Notes: generated by a model not told the origin, from the sequence alone. Counted from the first letter of the stretch, positions 17,569-26,420 are shown. The stretch is DNA of 64,000 bases from Bradyrhizobium sp. AZCC 2262 (GCF_036924535.1 NZ_JAZHRT010000001.1:4712001-4776000); one strand, 5' to 3'. Numbers and translations: made by a program.

Positions 17569-18379
17569 ATGGCCCTTTCCAGAGACGACATCCGAAGCGC
17601 CGCCGAACGGCTCGATCAAGCCGAAAAGACCCGCACGCAGATCCGGCAGCTTTCGCTCGAACACCCCGGCATAACGATTGAAGATGCCTACGCCATTCAG
17701 AAAGCCTGGGTCGAGATGAAAGTAGCAGGGGGGCGTGTCGTCAAAGGCCACAAGATCGGCCTGACCTCGAAGGCGATGCAGAGCGCGCTCAACATCGACG
17801 AGCCCGACTCCGGCATCCTGCTCGACGACATGTTTTTTGCCGATGGCGGGCTGGTGCCGTCGGACCGTTTCATCGCGACCCGCATCGAGGCCGAGCTCGC
17901 CTTCGTGATGAAGTCGCGGCTTTCGGGGCCTGATTGCACGATGTTCGACGTGCTCAACGCCACCGATTTTGTGGTGCCCGCGCTGGAGGGAGATTCTGGA
18001 TACCCGGGTCGAGCGAGTCGATCCGCAAACCAAGGCAACCCGCAAGATCTTCGACACCATCGCTGACAATGCCGCCAATGCCGGTATCGTCCTCGGCGGC
18101 CGCCCGATCCGGCCGATGGACGCCGACCTGCGCTGGATCGGCGCGCTGTGTTTCCGCAACAGCCAGCTCGAGGAGACCGGGCTTGCAGCCGGCGTTCTCA
18201 ACCATCCGGCGACGTCAGTGGCCTGGCTTGCCAACAAGATCGCGCCGAACGGGCTGGCACTGGAAGCCGGACAAGTGGTGCTGGCGGGATCGTTCATCCG
18301 CCCGATCGAAACCCGCAAGGGCGACACGATCCAGGCCGACTACGGACCTTACGGTTCCGTGAGCTGCTATTTCGCCTGA
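17569..18379 (+). pseudogene. hpaH: hpaH, 2-oxohept-4-ene-1,7-dioate hydratase, frameshifted
   Basis: HpaH hydrates 2-oxohept-4-ene-1,7-dioate near the end of the homoprotocatechuate pathway. Residues 1-140 read in one frame up to [11 protein letters not shown]; the rest, from [14 protein letters not shown] to the C-terminal GPYGSVSCYFA, reads in another. At the junction GGAG at 17985-17988 is directly repeated at 17989-17992. Removing one copy restores an unbroken 268-residue protein of normal HpaH length, so a +4 tandem duplication is the exact lesion. Unrepaired, translation adds about 25 unrelated residues and stops at 18066. Both halves are otherwise well conserved, so the lesion is recent or an assembly error. 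Confidence 0.9.
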
Positions 18380-18409
18380 TGCGTTAGGGAAGACGGGAGT
18401 CATCGCAAC

Positions 18410-18808
18410 ATGCCGCACTTCACGATTGAATATTCAGGCAATCTCGATGGACGCGTCGACATGGGCGCGGTCGTCGAGCTGGTTCGGAAAGCCGCGGTCG
18501 AGACCGGCATCTTCCCGCTCGGAGGTATTCGTGTCCGCGCCGTCAGATGCGAGCACTATGCGATCGCCGACGGCCGCCAGAACTACAGCTTTCTCGACAT
18601 GGTGCTGCGGCTCGGCGAAGGCCGCGACCTCGCCACCCGGAAGAAGGCGGGCGAACATATATTCAAGGCCTTGTCGGCCTATCTCGATCCGGTATTTGCG
18701 AACCAAAAGTTCGCGCTGTCGTTCGACATGCAGATCAACGACAAGGAAACCAGCTGGAAACGCAACAACATCCACGAAGCTCTGAAGGTGGAGGCTACCC
18801 ATGGATAA
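18410..18808 (+). CDS. hpaF: 5-carboxymethyl-2-hydroxymuconate delta-isomerase
   Basis: This 132-residue tautomerase-superfamily protein isomerises 5-carboxymethyl-2-hydroxymuconate in the homoprotocatechuate pathway. The N-terminal MPHFTIEYSGN exposes Pro1 (after Met removal) as the catalytic base, and GRQNYSFLDMVLRLGEGR and FALSFDMQIND are family blocks. GGGAG lies upstream of the ATG. It follows hpaH by 30 bases, and its last eight bases overlap the start of hpaE, so the genes are tightly coupled. Confidence 0.92.
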   Translation: MPHFTIEYSGNLDGRVDMGAVVELVRKAAVETGIFPLGGIRVRAVRCEHYAIADGRQNYSFLDMVLRLGEGRDLATRKKAGEHIFKALSAYLDPVFANQKFALSFDMQINDKETSWKRNNIHEALKVEATHG

Positions 18809-20336
18809 GGCGACACCGAAGGACGTCTTTCAGGCCAACCGCGACCGCGCAGCTCCCCTGCTCGCCAAACTGAAAGCCGAAGGCATCGGCCACATGATCG
18901 ACGGCAAGACCGTACCGTCGATCTCCGGCCAGACCTTTGAAACCAAGTCCCCGGTGGACGGCGAAGTGTTGGCATCCGTCGCCCGCGGTCATGCCGAGGA
19001 CATCGACCGCGCCGCAACCGCAGCGGCGACGGCGTTCAAATCCTGGCGCGACATGCCGGCGGCGGCGCGGAAGAAATTGCTGCATCGTGTCGCCGACGCG
19101 ATCGAGGACAACGCCGACGACATCGCCGTGCTGGAATGCGTCGACACCGGCCAGGCGCATCGATTCATGGCCAAGGCCGCGATCCGGGCCGCCGAGAATT
19201 TCCGCTTCTTTGCCGACAAATGCGCGGAGGCAAGAGACGGCCTCAACACGCCCAGCGAGGAGCACTGGAACATCTCGACCCGGGTGCCGATCGGCCCGGT
19301 CGGCGTGATCACGCCGTGGAACACGCCCTTTATGCTGTCGACCTGGAAGATTGCCCCGGCGCTGGCCGCGGGCTGCACCGTCGTCCACAAGCCGGCTGAG
19401 TGGTCCCCCGTCACGGCGGACCTGCTGGCAAAGCTCGCGAAACAGGCCGGCCTGCCCGACGGCGTGCTCAACACCGTGCACGGCATGGGCGAGGAGGCCG
19501 GCAAGGCGCTGACCGAGCATCCCGCGATCAAGGCGATCGGCTTTGTCGGCGAGAGCGCGACCGGCTCCGCGATCATGGCGCAGGGCGCGCCCACCCTGAA
19601 GCGCGTGCATTTCGAGCTCGGCGGCAAGAACCCAGTGATCGTGTTCGACGACGCCGATCTCGACCGGGCGCTGGATGCGGTGGTCTTCATGATCTACTCG
19701 CTCAACGGCGAGCGCTGCACCTCGTCGAGCCGGCTATTGGTCCAGCAAGGCATTGCCGACAAGTTCATCGAGAAGCTCACGGCGCGTGTGAAGGCCCTGA
19801 AGGTCGGCCACCCCCTCGACCCCGCCACCGAAATCGGGCCGCTGATCCATGAACGGCACCTCGCCAAAGTCTGCAGCTATTTCGACGTGGCGAAAAAGGA
19901 CGGCGCCACCATTGCGGTCGGCGGCAAGCCGCATGACGGCCCCGGCGGCGGGCATTACGTGCAGCCGACGCTGGTCACGTCAGCGCATTCAAAAATGCGG
20001 GTGGCGCAGGAGGAAGTGTTCGGCCCGTTCCTGACCGTGATCCCGTTCAAGGACGAGAAGGACGCGATCGAGATCGCCAACGGCGTCCAATACGGCCTGA
20101 CCGGCTATGTCTGGACCGGCGACATGGGCCGCGCGCTGCGCGTCGCCGACGCGCTGGAGGCCGGCATGATCTGGCTCAACTCCGAAAACGTCCGCCATCT
20201 GCCGACGCCGTTCGGCGGCATGAAATCGTCAGGCATCGGCCGCGACGGCGGCGACTACTCGTTCGACTTCTACATGGAGACCAAGCACGTCTCGCTCGCG
20301 CGTGGGACGCATAAGATTCAGAAGCTGGGAATCTAG
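18801..20336 (+). CDS. hpaE: 5-carboxymethyl-2-hydroxymuconate semialdehyde dehydrogenase
   Basis: The 511-residue NAD-dependent aldehyde dehydrogenase oxidises the ring-cleavage product of homoprotocatechuate. All family signatures are present: VGVITPWNTPFMLSTWKIAP, HKPAEWSP, GFVGESATGS, the general base Glu in HFELGGKNPV (about residue 271) and the nucleophile Cys in NGERCTSSSR (about 305). FGPFLTVIPF and GGMKSSGIGRDGG close the C-terminus. Identification as HpaE rather than a generic dehydrogenase rests on its place between hpaF and hpaD. A palindromic repeat follows immediately. Confidence 0.92.
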   Translation: MDKATPKDVFQANRDRAAPLLAKLKAEGIGHMIDGKTVPSISGQTFETKSPVDGEVLASVARGHAEDIDRAATAAATAFKSWRDMPAAARKKLLHRVADAIEDNADDIAVLECVDTGQAHRFMAKAAIRAAENFRFFADKCAEARDGLNTPSEEHWNISTRVPIGPVGVITPWNTPFMLSTWKIAPALAAGCTVVHKPAEWSPVTADLLAKLAKQAGLPDGVLNTVHGMGEEAGKALTEHPAIKAIGFVGESATGSAIMAQGAPTLKRVHFELGGKNPVIVFDDADLDRALDAVVFMIYSLNGERCTSSSRLLVQQGIADKFIEKLTARVKALKVGHPLDPATEIGPLIHERHLAKVCSYFDVAKKDGATIAVGGKPHDGPGGGHYVQPTLVTSAHSKMRVAQEEVFGPFLTVIPFKDEKDAIEIANGVQYGLTGYVWTGDMGRALRVADALEAGMIWLNSENVRHLPTPFGGMKSSGIGRDGGDYSFDFYMETKHVSLARGTHKIQKLGI

Positions 20337-20343
20337 CAATCAC

Positions 20344-20440
20344 CGTCGTTCCGGGGCGCGAAGCGAACTATGGTGCGCTTCGCGCACCTGAGAACCTCGA
20401 GATTCCGGGTTCGGTCCTGCGCATCGCCCCGGAATAACGA
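20344..20440. repeat. Palindromic intergenic repeat, CGTCATTCCGGGG family (variant)
   Basis: The ends CGTCGTTCCGGGGCG and CGCCCCGGAATAACG form inverted arms, with an internal CGAGATTCCGGGTT segment shared with the copies at 32034, 39178 and 45299. It sits between hpaE and hpaD within the operon and could affect relative expression of hpaD and the genes after it. Confidence 0.8.
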
Positions 20441-20459
20441 ACCAACCAAGGGAACGCTC

Positions 20460-21443
20460 ATGCCGGTGCCGACACATATCTTCGACCCGCCCTTCAACAT
20501 CATCCGCTGCAGCCACGCCGTGCTCGACGTGACGGACCTCGCCAAGAGCCGCGCCTTCTACGAGAACACCGTCGGCCTCCATGTCGAGGACAGCGACGAC
20601 AAGGCGGTGTACCTGCGCGGCAGCGAGGAGCATCAGCATCACTCGCTGGTCTTGAAGAAGGCCCCTGTTGCGGCCTGCAGCCGGCTCGGCTTCAAGGTCG
20701 GCAATGACGGCGATCTCGACAAGGCCGCCAGCTTCTTTTCCGAGAACGGCATTGCCTACGCCTTCGCCGAGCAGCCGTTCCAGGGCCGCACGCTGCAGTT
20801 CACCGACCCGGCCGGCTTCCAGCTCGAACTCTATGCGACGATGGACAAGCGCCCGCATCTGCTCAGGCGCTACGACCTATATAAAGGCTGCCATCCGCAG
20901 CGGCTCGACCATTTCAACGTCTTTGCGCCCGAGGTGCAGAACACGGTCGACTTCTACGCCCGGCTCGGCTTCCGGCTGACCGAATATGGCGAGGAAGACG
21001 GGCCGAACGGGCGGATCGCGGCGGCCTGGATGCACCGCAAGGGCAATGTCCATGACTTCGCCATCACCAATGGCCGTGGCCCTCGCCTGCACCATATTGC
21101 CTATTGGACGCCGACCGCGATGAACATCCTGCATCTCTGCGACGTCATGGCCTCGAGCGGCTATCTGAAGAACATCGAGCGCGGCCCGGGCCGCCACGGC
21201 ATCTCGAACGCGTTCTTTCTCTATGTCCGCGACCCCGACGGCCATCGCCTCGAGCTCTACACCAGCGACTATTTTACGGGCGATCACGACCACGAACCGC
21301 TGCGCTGGTCGCTGAAGGACCCGCGCCGGCAGACGCTGTGGGGCGCGCCCGCGCCGCGCTCCTGGTTCGAGGAGGGTACGCCCTTCACCGGGCAGGCCGT
21401 GCGCGAGCCAGCCTTTGTCGCCGACGTCACGATTGCGGATTAG
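20460..21443 (+). CDS. hpaD: 3,4-dihydroxyphenylacetate 2,3-dioxygenase
   Basis: This 327-residue type I extradiol dioxygenase has two vicinal-oxygen-chelate modules. Metal ligands line up as His151 in RLDHFNVF, His211/212 in RLHHIAYW and Glu265 in HRLELYTSDYF, which marks the second module as the active one. It opens the ring of homoprotocatechuate between C2 and C3. I chose the ATG at 20460, giving MPVPTHIFDPPFNIIRCSHAV; a reading from 20370 would run through the palindromic repeat. A ModA-like binding protein gene starts 30 bases downstream. Confidence 0.93.
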   Translation: MPVPTHIFDPPFNIIRCSHAVLDVTDLAKSRAFYENTVGLHVEDSDDKAVYLRGSEEHQHHSLVLKKAPVAACSRLGFKVGNDGDLDKAASFFSENGIAYAFAEQPFQGRTLQFTDPAGFQLELYATMDKRPHLLRRYDLYKGCHPQRLDHFNVFAPEVQNTVDFYARLGFRLTEYGEEDGPNGRIAAAWMHRKGNVHDFAITNGRGPRLHHIAYWTPTAMNILHLCDVMASSGYLKNIERGPGRHGISNAFFLYVRDPDGHRLELYTSDYFTGDHDHEPLRWSLKDPRRQTLWGAPAPRSWFEEGTPFTGQAVREPAFVADVTIAD

Positions 21444-21473
21444 CATCGGGCCGGAAACAACCGGGAGGACGTT

Positions 21474-22238
21474 ATGAGCAAGTCGTCGCCGAAATCCGTC
21501 GCAATCCTGCTGTCTGCTGCGTTCATCATGACCCACACTTCCTCGCTTCAAGCCGCCGAACTCAAGGTTATCGCCGGTGGATCGATGACCACGTCCATGA
21601 ATGCCCTTGCCGCGCCGTTCGAGAAGGCGTCCGGCCATAAGCTGTCGATCCATTTCGATTCCACGCCCAACATCATCGCCCGGGTAAACTCCGGCACGCC
21701 GTTCGACGTGGTCGTCGTTCCCGTCGACGTCTTCAAGGACATCGCGGCCAAAGCGCGCTTTGCGCCCGGGCCGACCGTCGATATTGCCCGCGTCGGCTAT
21801 GGCGTCATCGTTCGCGCGGGCGCGCCAAAGCCCGACATTTCGACGCCCGATGCCTTCAAGAAGGCCCTGCTCGCAGCGCCGTCCATCGCCTTCCTGCCCG
21901 CAAGCGCCGCCGGCGCCTATGTAACAAAGGTGTTTGAGCGTCTTGGCATCGCGGAAGAAATGAAGGCCAAGACCAAGGTGCAGGCGGCACCGGCCCTGAT
22001 CGCGCCGGCCGTTGCCAAGGGCGAGGCCGAGCTTGGTGTGTTCCTGACGAATGTCCTGGTCGCGCCCGGCGTCGAACTCGTCGGCCCATTCCCGGGTGAG
22101 CTGCAGCAGGAGCTGGTGTTCACCTCGGCGGTCGCCGCCGACACCAAGGAGGCCGACGCCGCCAAGGCATTGATCGACTATCTCAGGACACAAGAAGCCA
22201 CCGCCGTCATCAAGGCTGCCGGCATGACGCCGGGCTAA
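21474..22238 (+). CDS. ModA-like periplasmic substrate-binding protein
   Basis: The 254-residue protein starts with an export signal (VAILLSAAFIMTHTSSLQAAE) and continues as a type II binding protein of the ModA group: LKVIAGGSMTTSMNALAAPFEKASGH, FDVVVVPVDVFKD and FLPASAAGAYVTKVFERLG. ModA proteins bind molybdate or tungstate, but the family also holds proteins with organic or unknown ligands. No permease or ATPase gene lies beside it. It sits in the hpa operon between hpaD and the FAH-family gene, with GGGAGGA ahead of its ATG. A pathway-linked ligand is possible but unproven. Confidence 0.82.
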   Translation: MSKSSPKSVAILLSAAFIMTHTSSLQAAELKVIAGGSMTTSMNALAAPFEKASGHKLSIHFDSTPNIIARVNSGTPFDVVVVPVDVFKDIAAKARFAPGPTVDIARVGYGVIVRAGAPKPDISTPDAFKKALLAAPSIAFLPASAAGAYVTKVFERLGIAEEMKAKTKVQAAPALIAPAVAKGEAELGVFLTNVLVAPGVELVGPFPGELQQELVFTSAVAADTKEADAAKALIDYLRTQEATAVIKAAGMTPG

Positions 22239-22249
22239 CAGGACATTTC

Positions 22250-23119
22250 ATGACCAATTCCCGTCTCGCGACCTATTCCATTGGCGGCGTCACCAAATAT
22301 GGCGCCGTGACCGATGCAGGAATCGTCGATCTCTCCGCGCGTTTCGGAAAGGAATATCCGACGCTGCGCGAGGTCATCGCAGCCGGCGCGCTGACAAAAC
22401 TCGCCGACGAAGGCGCGCGGCAGCAGCCGGACCACGCGCTCGATGTGATCAGCTGGCAGCCACCGATCCCCTCGCCGGAAAAGATCATCTGCATCGGCGT
22501 CAACTACCCGGACCGCAACGCCGAGTACAAGGACGGCCAGGACGCCCCGAAATATCCGAGCATGTTCATGCGGACGCCGCGTTCCTTCGTCGGCCACAAT
22601 GTGCCGCTGGTCCGCCCGCGCGCCTCGGCACAGCTCGATTACGAAGGCGAACTGGTGCTGGTCATTGGCAAGGCCGGCCGACATATCAAGGAGAGCGATG
22701 CGCTGGACCACATCGCCGCGGTCACGCTCTGCAACGAAGGCACCATCCGCGACTGGGTGCGCCACGCCAAGTTCAACGTCACGCAGGGCAAGAACTTTGA
22801 TTCCACCGGCAGCCTCGGGCCGTGGCTTGTGCCCTACACCGCCGAAAGCCAGATCGCCGACATCCGCCTCACCACGCGGGTCAATGGCGAGACGCGGCAG
22901 GACGACCGCACGGGACGATTGATCTTCGGCTTCCGCTATCTCATTAACTACCTCTCGACCTTCACCACGCTGGTGCCCGGTGACGTCATCGTGACGGGAA
23001 CTCCGACCGGCGCCGGTGCGCGGTTCGACCCGCCGCGCTATCTGAAACCAGGCGACGTCATCGAGGTCGAAGCCGACGGCGTCGGCGTGCTGAAAAACGG
23101 CGTGATCGACGAAGCCTGA
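22250..23119 (+). CDS. Fumarylacetoacetate hydrolase family protein (HpaG-like role possible)
   Basis: The 289-residue protein has the FAH fold with its metal-binding core IICIGVNYPDRNAE, LDYEGELVLVIG, CNEGTIRDWVRHAKFN, TQGKNFDSTGSLGPWLV and PGDVIVTGTPTGAG. Homologues act as decarboxylases, isomerases or C-C hydrolases. In the homoprotocatechuate route the 5-oxopent-3-ene-1,2,5-tricarboxylate decarboxylase HpaG belongs to this family, and no other HpaG candidate is present. That is the best role guess, although enterobacterial HpaG is longer because of an internal duplication. The gene starts 11 bases after the ModA-like gene. Confidence 0.85.
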   Translation: MTNSRLATYSIGGVTKYGAVTDAGIVDLSARFGKEYPTLREVIAAGALTKLADEGARQQPDHALDVISWQPPIPSPEKIICIGVNYPDRNAEYKDGQDAPKYPSMFMRTPRSFVGHNVPLVRPRASAQLDYEGELVLVIGKAGRHIKESDALDHIAAVTLCNEGTIRDWVRHAKFNVTQGKNFDSTGSLGPWLVPYTAESQIADIRLTTRVNGETRQDDRTGRLIFGFRYLINYLSTFTTLVPGDVIVTGTPTGAGARFDPPRYLKPGDVIEVEADGVGVLKNGVIDEA

Positions 23120-23148
23120 CAAATCCCTGCAAGCGAGTGGACAGAATA

Positions 23149-24777
23149 ATGAAATCAACTTCCGGCGGCGAAGCGATCGTCAATGGCCTCGTCGCGCACG
23201 GCGTCGACACCGTGTTCGGCTTGCCCGGCGCGCAGATCTATGGCCTGTTCGATGCGTTCCACCAAGCGCAGTTGAAGGTGATCGGCGCGCGGCATGAGCA
23301 GGCTTGCGGCTACATGGCATATGGCTATGCGCGATCGACCGGCCGCCCCGGCGTATTCAGCGTGGTGCCGGGCCCCGGCGTGCTCAATGCGGGTGCAGCG
23401 CTGCTCACCGCCTTCGGGGCGAACGAGCCTGTGCTCTGCCTCACCGGCCAGGTGCCGACGCAGTTCCTGGGTAAAGGCCGCGGCCATCTGCACGAAATGC
23501 CGGACCAGCTCGCGACGCTTCGCACTTTCGTGAAGTGGGCCGATCGCATCGAATATCCCGACGTTGCGCCCGCAATGGTCTCGCGCGCCTTTCAGGAGAT
23601 GATGTCGGGACGGCGCGGTCCGGTGTCGCTGGAAATGCCGTGGGATGTCTTTACGCAGCGCACCGAGGTTGGCGCTTCCAAGGTATTCGATCCCCTTCCC
23701 GCGCCGCAGCCCGACCCCGACCGTATCAAGGCCGCCGCTGATCTCATCAAGGGCAGCAAGCGGCCGATGATCTTTGTCGGCAGCGGCGCGATTCACGCGC
23801 GCGAGGAAATTCTCGAACTCGCCGAGATGATCGACGCGCCTGTCGTGGCGTTCCGCAGCGGCCGCGGCATCGTCTCCAACGCGCACGAGCTCGGGCTGAC
23901 CATGGCGGCGGCCTACAGGCTGTGGCCGACCACCGACCTGATGATCGGAATCGGCACCCGGCTGGAACTGCCGACGATGTCGCGCTGGCCCTATCGCCCC
24001 GACGGCCTGAAATCGGTTCGCATCGATATCGATCCCGTCGAGATGCGAAAGTTCATCTCCGACGCGGCCGTCATCGCGGATGCAAAGGCCGGCACCGCCG
24101 ATCTGGCGGCGGCGGTGAAAAAGGCCGGCTACAGCAAGAGCAGCGGCCGGCGCGGCGAGATCCGCGAAGCCACGGCGGCGGCGCAGCGGGAGATCCAGAA
24201 GGTCCAGCCGCAGATGGCCTATCTGAACATCCTGCGCGAGGTGCTGCCGGCGAACGCAATCGTCACCGACGAGCTGTCGCAGGTCGGTTTCGCTTCCTGG
24301 TACGGCTTTCCGATCTACGAGCCGCGCACCTTCATCACCTCGGGCTATCAGGGCACGCTCGGCTCGGGTTTCCCGACCGCATTGGGCGCCAAGGTCGCCA
24401 ATCCGGACCGCCCGGTGGTCGCGATCACCGGTGATGGCGGCTTCATGTTCGGTGTGCAGGAGTTATCGACCGCCGTACAGTTCAAGATCGGCGTGGTGAC
24501 GCTGGTGTTCAACAACAACGCCTATGGCAATGTCCGCCGCGACCAGCGCGAGCGCTTCGACGGCCGCGTGGTGGCGTCCGACCTCGTCAATCCCGATTTC
24601 GTGAAACTTGCGGAATCTTTTGGCGTTGGCGCGGCGCGCGTAACCTCACCCGACCATTTCCGCCCCGCGCTGGAAAAGGCGCTGGCCGATGGCGGGCCTT
24701 ACGTGATTTCGGTGGAGGTGCCGACAGATTCGGAGGTGAGCCCGTGGGCGTTCATTCATCCGGCGAAGAACATCTAG
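23149..24777 (+). CDS. Thiamine-diphosphate-dependent enzyme, acetolactate-synthase-like
   Basis: The 542-residue protein has three ThDP-enzyme domains. The N-terminal pyrimidine-binding domain carries the catalytic Glu in GARHEQACGYMAYGYAR. The central domain has MIFVGSGAIHAREEILELA, and the C-terminal domain has the ThDP/Mg motif starting at ITGDGGFMFGVQE and continuing to NNNAYGNVRRDQ. Substrate could be pyruvate or an aryl/alkyl 2-keto acid; a benzoylformate- or phenylpyruvate-type role would suit the hpa context but cannot be shown. A GTG 12 bases upstream is an alternative start; I prefer the ATG at 23149. It is the last gene of the operon and ends before a large hairpin repeat. Confidence 0.85.
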   Translation: MKSTSGGEAIVNGLVAHGVDTVFGLPGAQIYGLFDAFHQAQLKVIGARHEQACGYMAYGYARSTGRPGVFSVVPGPGVLNAGAALLTAFGANEPVLCLTGQVPTQFLGKGRGHLHEMPDQLATLRTFVKWADRIEYPDVAPAMVSRAFQEMMSGRRGPVSLEMPWDVFTQRTEVGASKVFDPLPAPQPDPDRIKAAADLIKGSKRPMIFVGSGAIHAREEILELAEMIDAPVVAFRSGRGIVSNAHELGLTMAAAYRLWPTTDLMIGIGTRLELPTMSRWPYRPDGLKSVRIDIDPVEMRKFISDAAVIADAKAGTADLAAAVKKAGYSKSSGRRGEIREATAAAQREIQKVQPQMAYLNILREVLPANAIVTDELSQVGFASWYGFPIYEPRTFITSGYQGTLGSGFPTALGAKVANPDRPVVAITGDGGFMFGVQELSTAVQFKIGVVTLVFNNNAYGNVRRDQRERFDGRVVASDLVNPDFVKLAESFGVGAARVTSPDHFRPALEKALADGGPYVISVEVPTDSEVSPWAFIHPAKNI

Positions 24778-24807
24778 ACTAGACCCATACGCAGCGGAAC
24801 GCTCTTC

Positions 24808-24949
24808 CCTTCTCCCCTTGCGGGAGAAGGTGGATCGCTGACGCGAAGCGGCAGCGAGACGGATGAGGGGTCTGTCTCTGCGAGTTCTGCTCGTTGAGAG
24901 AACCCCTCATCCGGCGCTTCGCGCCACCTTCTCCCACAAGGGGAGAAGG
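24808..24949. repeat. Large palindromic repeat (CCTTCTCCCC / GGGGAGAAGG)
   Basis: The outer arms CCTTCTCCCCTTG and CAAGGGGAGAAGG enclose GAGACGGATGAGGGGT paired with AACCCCTCATCCG, giving a nested hairpin of about 140 bases. It lies between the convergent ends of the ThDP enzyme gene and alkB, a position suited to a bidirectional 3' end or mRNA-stability element. Confidence 0.85.
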
Positions 24950-24959
24950 AAAAAGGAGA

Positions 24960-25625
24960 TCATCGCGTTTTTCGAAAAGTGAGATTGATCCGCTGACGGC
25001 CCATGACGGCGTGTTCGCCGTCGGCGAGCGGGGCAACGCCGTGAAAAAACAGCCGCGAAGGGCCGCCCCATACCACGACGTCGCCATGCTCCAGCCGGTA
25101 ACGGTTCGGCTTGTCGGCGCGCTTTGCGCCGCCGAACAGGAAGATCGCGGGCAGCCCCAGCGACACCGACACGATCGGCGCGGCAAAATCCAGCTCGTCC
25201 TTGTCCTGATGCAGCGACAGTTTCGCGCCGGGCACATAGCGGTTGATGAGGCAGGCTTCCGGCGCGAAGCCGTTGAACCCGGCGTCCGACGCAGCCTCGG
25301 CCGCTAGCCTGCGCAACACCGTCGGCATCGCGGGCCACGGCAATTTGGAGTTGGGGTCGATGGCGTCATAACGATAACCGGTTTCGTCCGATACCCAGCC
25401 GACACTGCCGCAATTGGTCATCGCGACCGACATGCGGTGGCCGCCCGGCGTGATCAGATGCCGAAACGCTGCCTGTTTGACGATCGCGCGAAGCGCCGGA
25501 AGCAGTTCGGATTCGAACGCCCGCGCAAATCCGCGCAGCAATACCGCGCCCTCCGCCATCACCTCGCGTGACGGGCGCACATCCGGAACAGCCTCGAACA
25601 AATCTGCAGTCAACTCAGTCCGCAC
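24960..25625 (-). CDS. alkB: AlkB, 2-oxoglutarate-dependent DNA demethylase
   Basis: The 221 residues match AlkB along their length. AlkB oxidatively removes N1-methyladenine and N3-methylcytosine lesions from DNA. The iron ligands are His139 and Asp141 in LSLHQDKDE and His195 in FFHGV. The 2OG-binding arginine is in RINLTFRKTR. SVAMTNCGSVGW, CLINRYVPGAKLS and the nucleotide-binding lid are typical. The start is a GTG at 25625, immediately after the TGA of the upstream oxygenase gene, so translation is probably coupled. No ada or other alkylation-response gene is adjacent. Confidence 0.93.
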   Translation of the reverse strand: MRTELTADLFEAVPDVRPSREVMAEGAVLLRGFARAFESELLPALRAIVKQAAFRHLITPGGHRMSVAMTNCGSVGWVSDETGYRYDAIDPNSKLPWPAMPTVLRRLAAEAASDAGFNGFAPEACLINRYVPGAKLSLHQDKDELDFAAPIVSVSLGLPAIFLFGGAKRADKPNRYRLEHGDVVVWGGPSRLFFHGVAPLADGEHAVMGRQRINLTFRKTR

Positions 25626-26366
25626 TCATTTTGCGTCGTGGAAGATCACGCCGACGGTGTGGCGGTGGCCGGAACGGATCCGGCTGACGCCATGGCGCAG
25701 ATTAACGCGGTAGGGCCCGCGCGTCCCCTGCACCGGCCGATGATGCACAGCAAACGCAACCGCGTCGCCCTGCCTGAGCGGAACCACCTCGGGCCGCGAC
25801 TGCATTCTCGGCCGCTGCTCTGTCAGCACGAACTCGCCGCCTTCGAAATCGCGGCCCGGCTGCGACAGCAGGATCGCGACCTGCAGCGGAAACACGTGCT
25901 CGCCATAGAGGTCCTGATGCAGGCAATTGTAATCGTCCTCACCATACTGCAGCAGCAGCGGCGTCGGCCGCGTTTGCCCGGCGTCGTGGCAGCGCTTCAG
26001 GAACGCCTCGTGGCGGTCGGGGTAGCGGACTTCGATCCCCATCGTCTCGTTCCAGCGATTGGCGACACCGCAGAGCCGCGCATACAGCGCCGGCCGCAAT
26101 TCTGCGATCAGGTCCGGCAGCGGATAGGCGAAATATTTGTATTCGCCGCGGCCGAAGCCATGACGCCCCATCACGATCCGGCTGCGGAAATTTTGGTCGT
26201 CCGGGTACAGCGCGGCCAACGCGGCGCATTCGTCCGGCGACAGTAATTCTTTCAGGACCGCGCAGCCCTGCGCGTCGAGATCGGCGGTTGCCTGCGGCCA
26301 GTCGATGGCATCGACGCGGGCGGCGATGTCGGGGGAACGGGCGATATTTCTTGCGGTTGCTCTCAT
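25626..26366 (-). CDS. 2OG-Fe(II) oxygenase paired with alkB
   Basis: This 246-residue protein has the double-stranded beta-helix signature of 2-oxoglutarate/Fe(II) oxygenases: His150 and Asp152 in NCLHQDLYGEHVFPLQVAI, a DFEGGEFVLTEQRP turn, and a distal His about 70 residues on in NLRHGVSRIRSG. The substrate is unknown. Similar proteins are often found next to alkB, which suggests a shared role in repair of alkylated nucleic acid or protein. The ATG at 26366 excludes a tail that would read into the palindromic repeat upstream. It abuts alkB with no spacer. Confidence 0.82.
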   Translation of the reverse strand: MRATARNIARSPDIAARVDAIDWPQATADLDAQGCAVLKELLSPDECAALAALYPDDQNFRSRIVMGRHGFGRGEYKYFAYPLPDLIAELRPALYARLCGVANRWNETMGIEVRYPDRHEAFLKRCHDAGQTRPTPLLLQYGEDDYNCLHQDLYGEHVFPLQVAILLSQPGRDFEGGEFVLTEQRPRMQSRPEVVPLRQGDAVAFAVHHRPVQGTRGPYRVNLRHGVSRIRSGHRHTVGVIFHDAK

Positions 26367-26420
26367 GGCGGGCAGTCTCGCAAATAGCACCGGTGTGTGC
26401 CACCCGATTTCCGATCTCGC

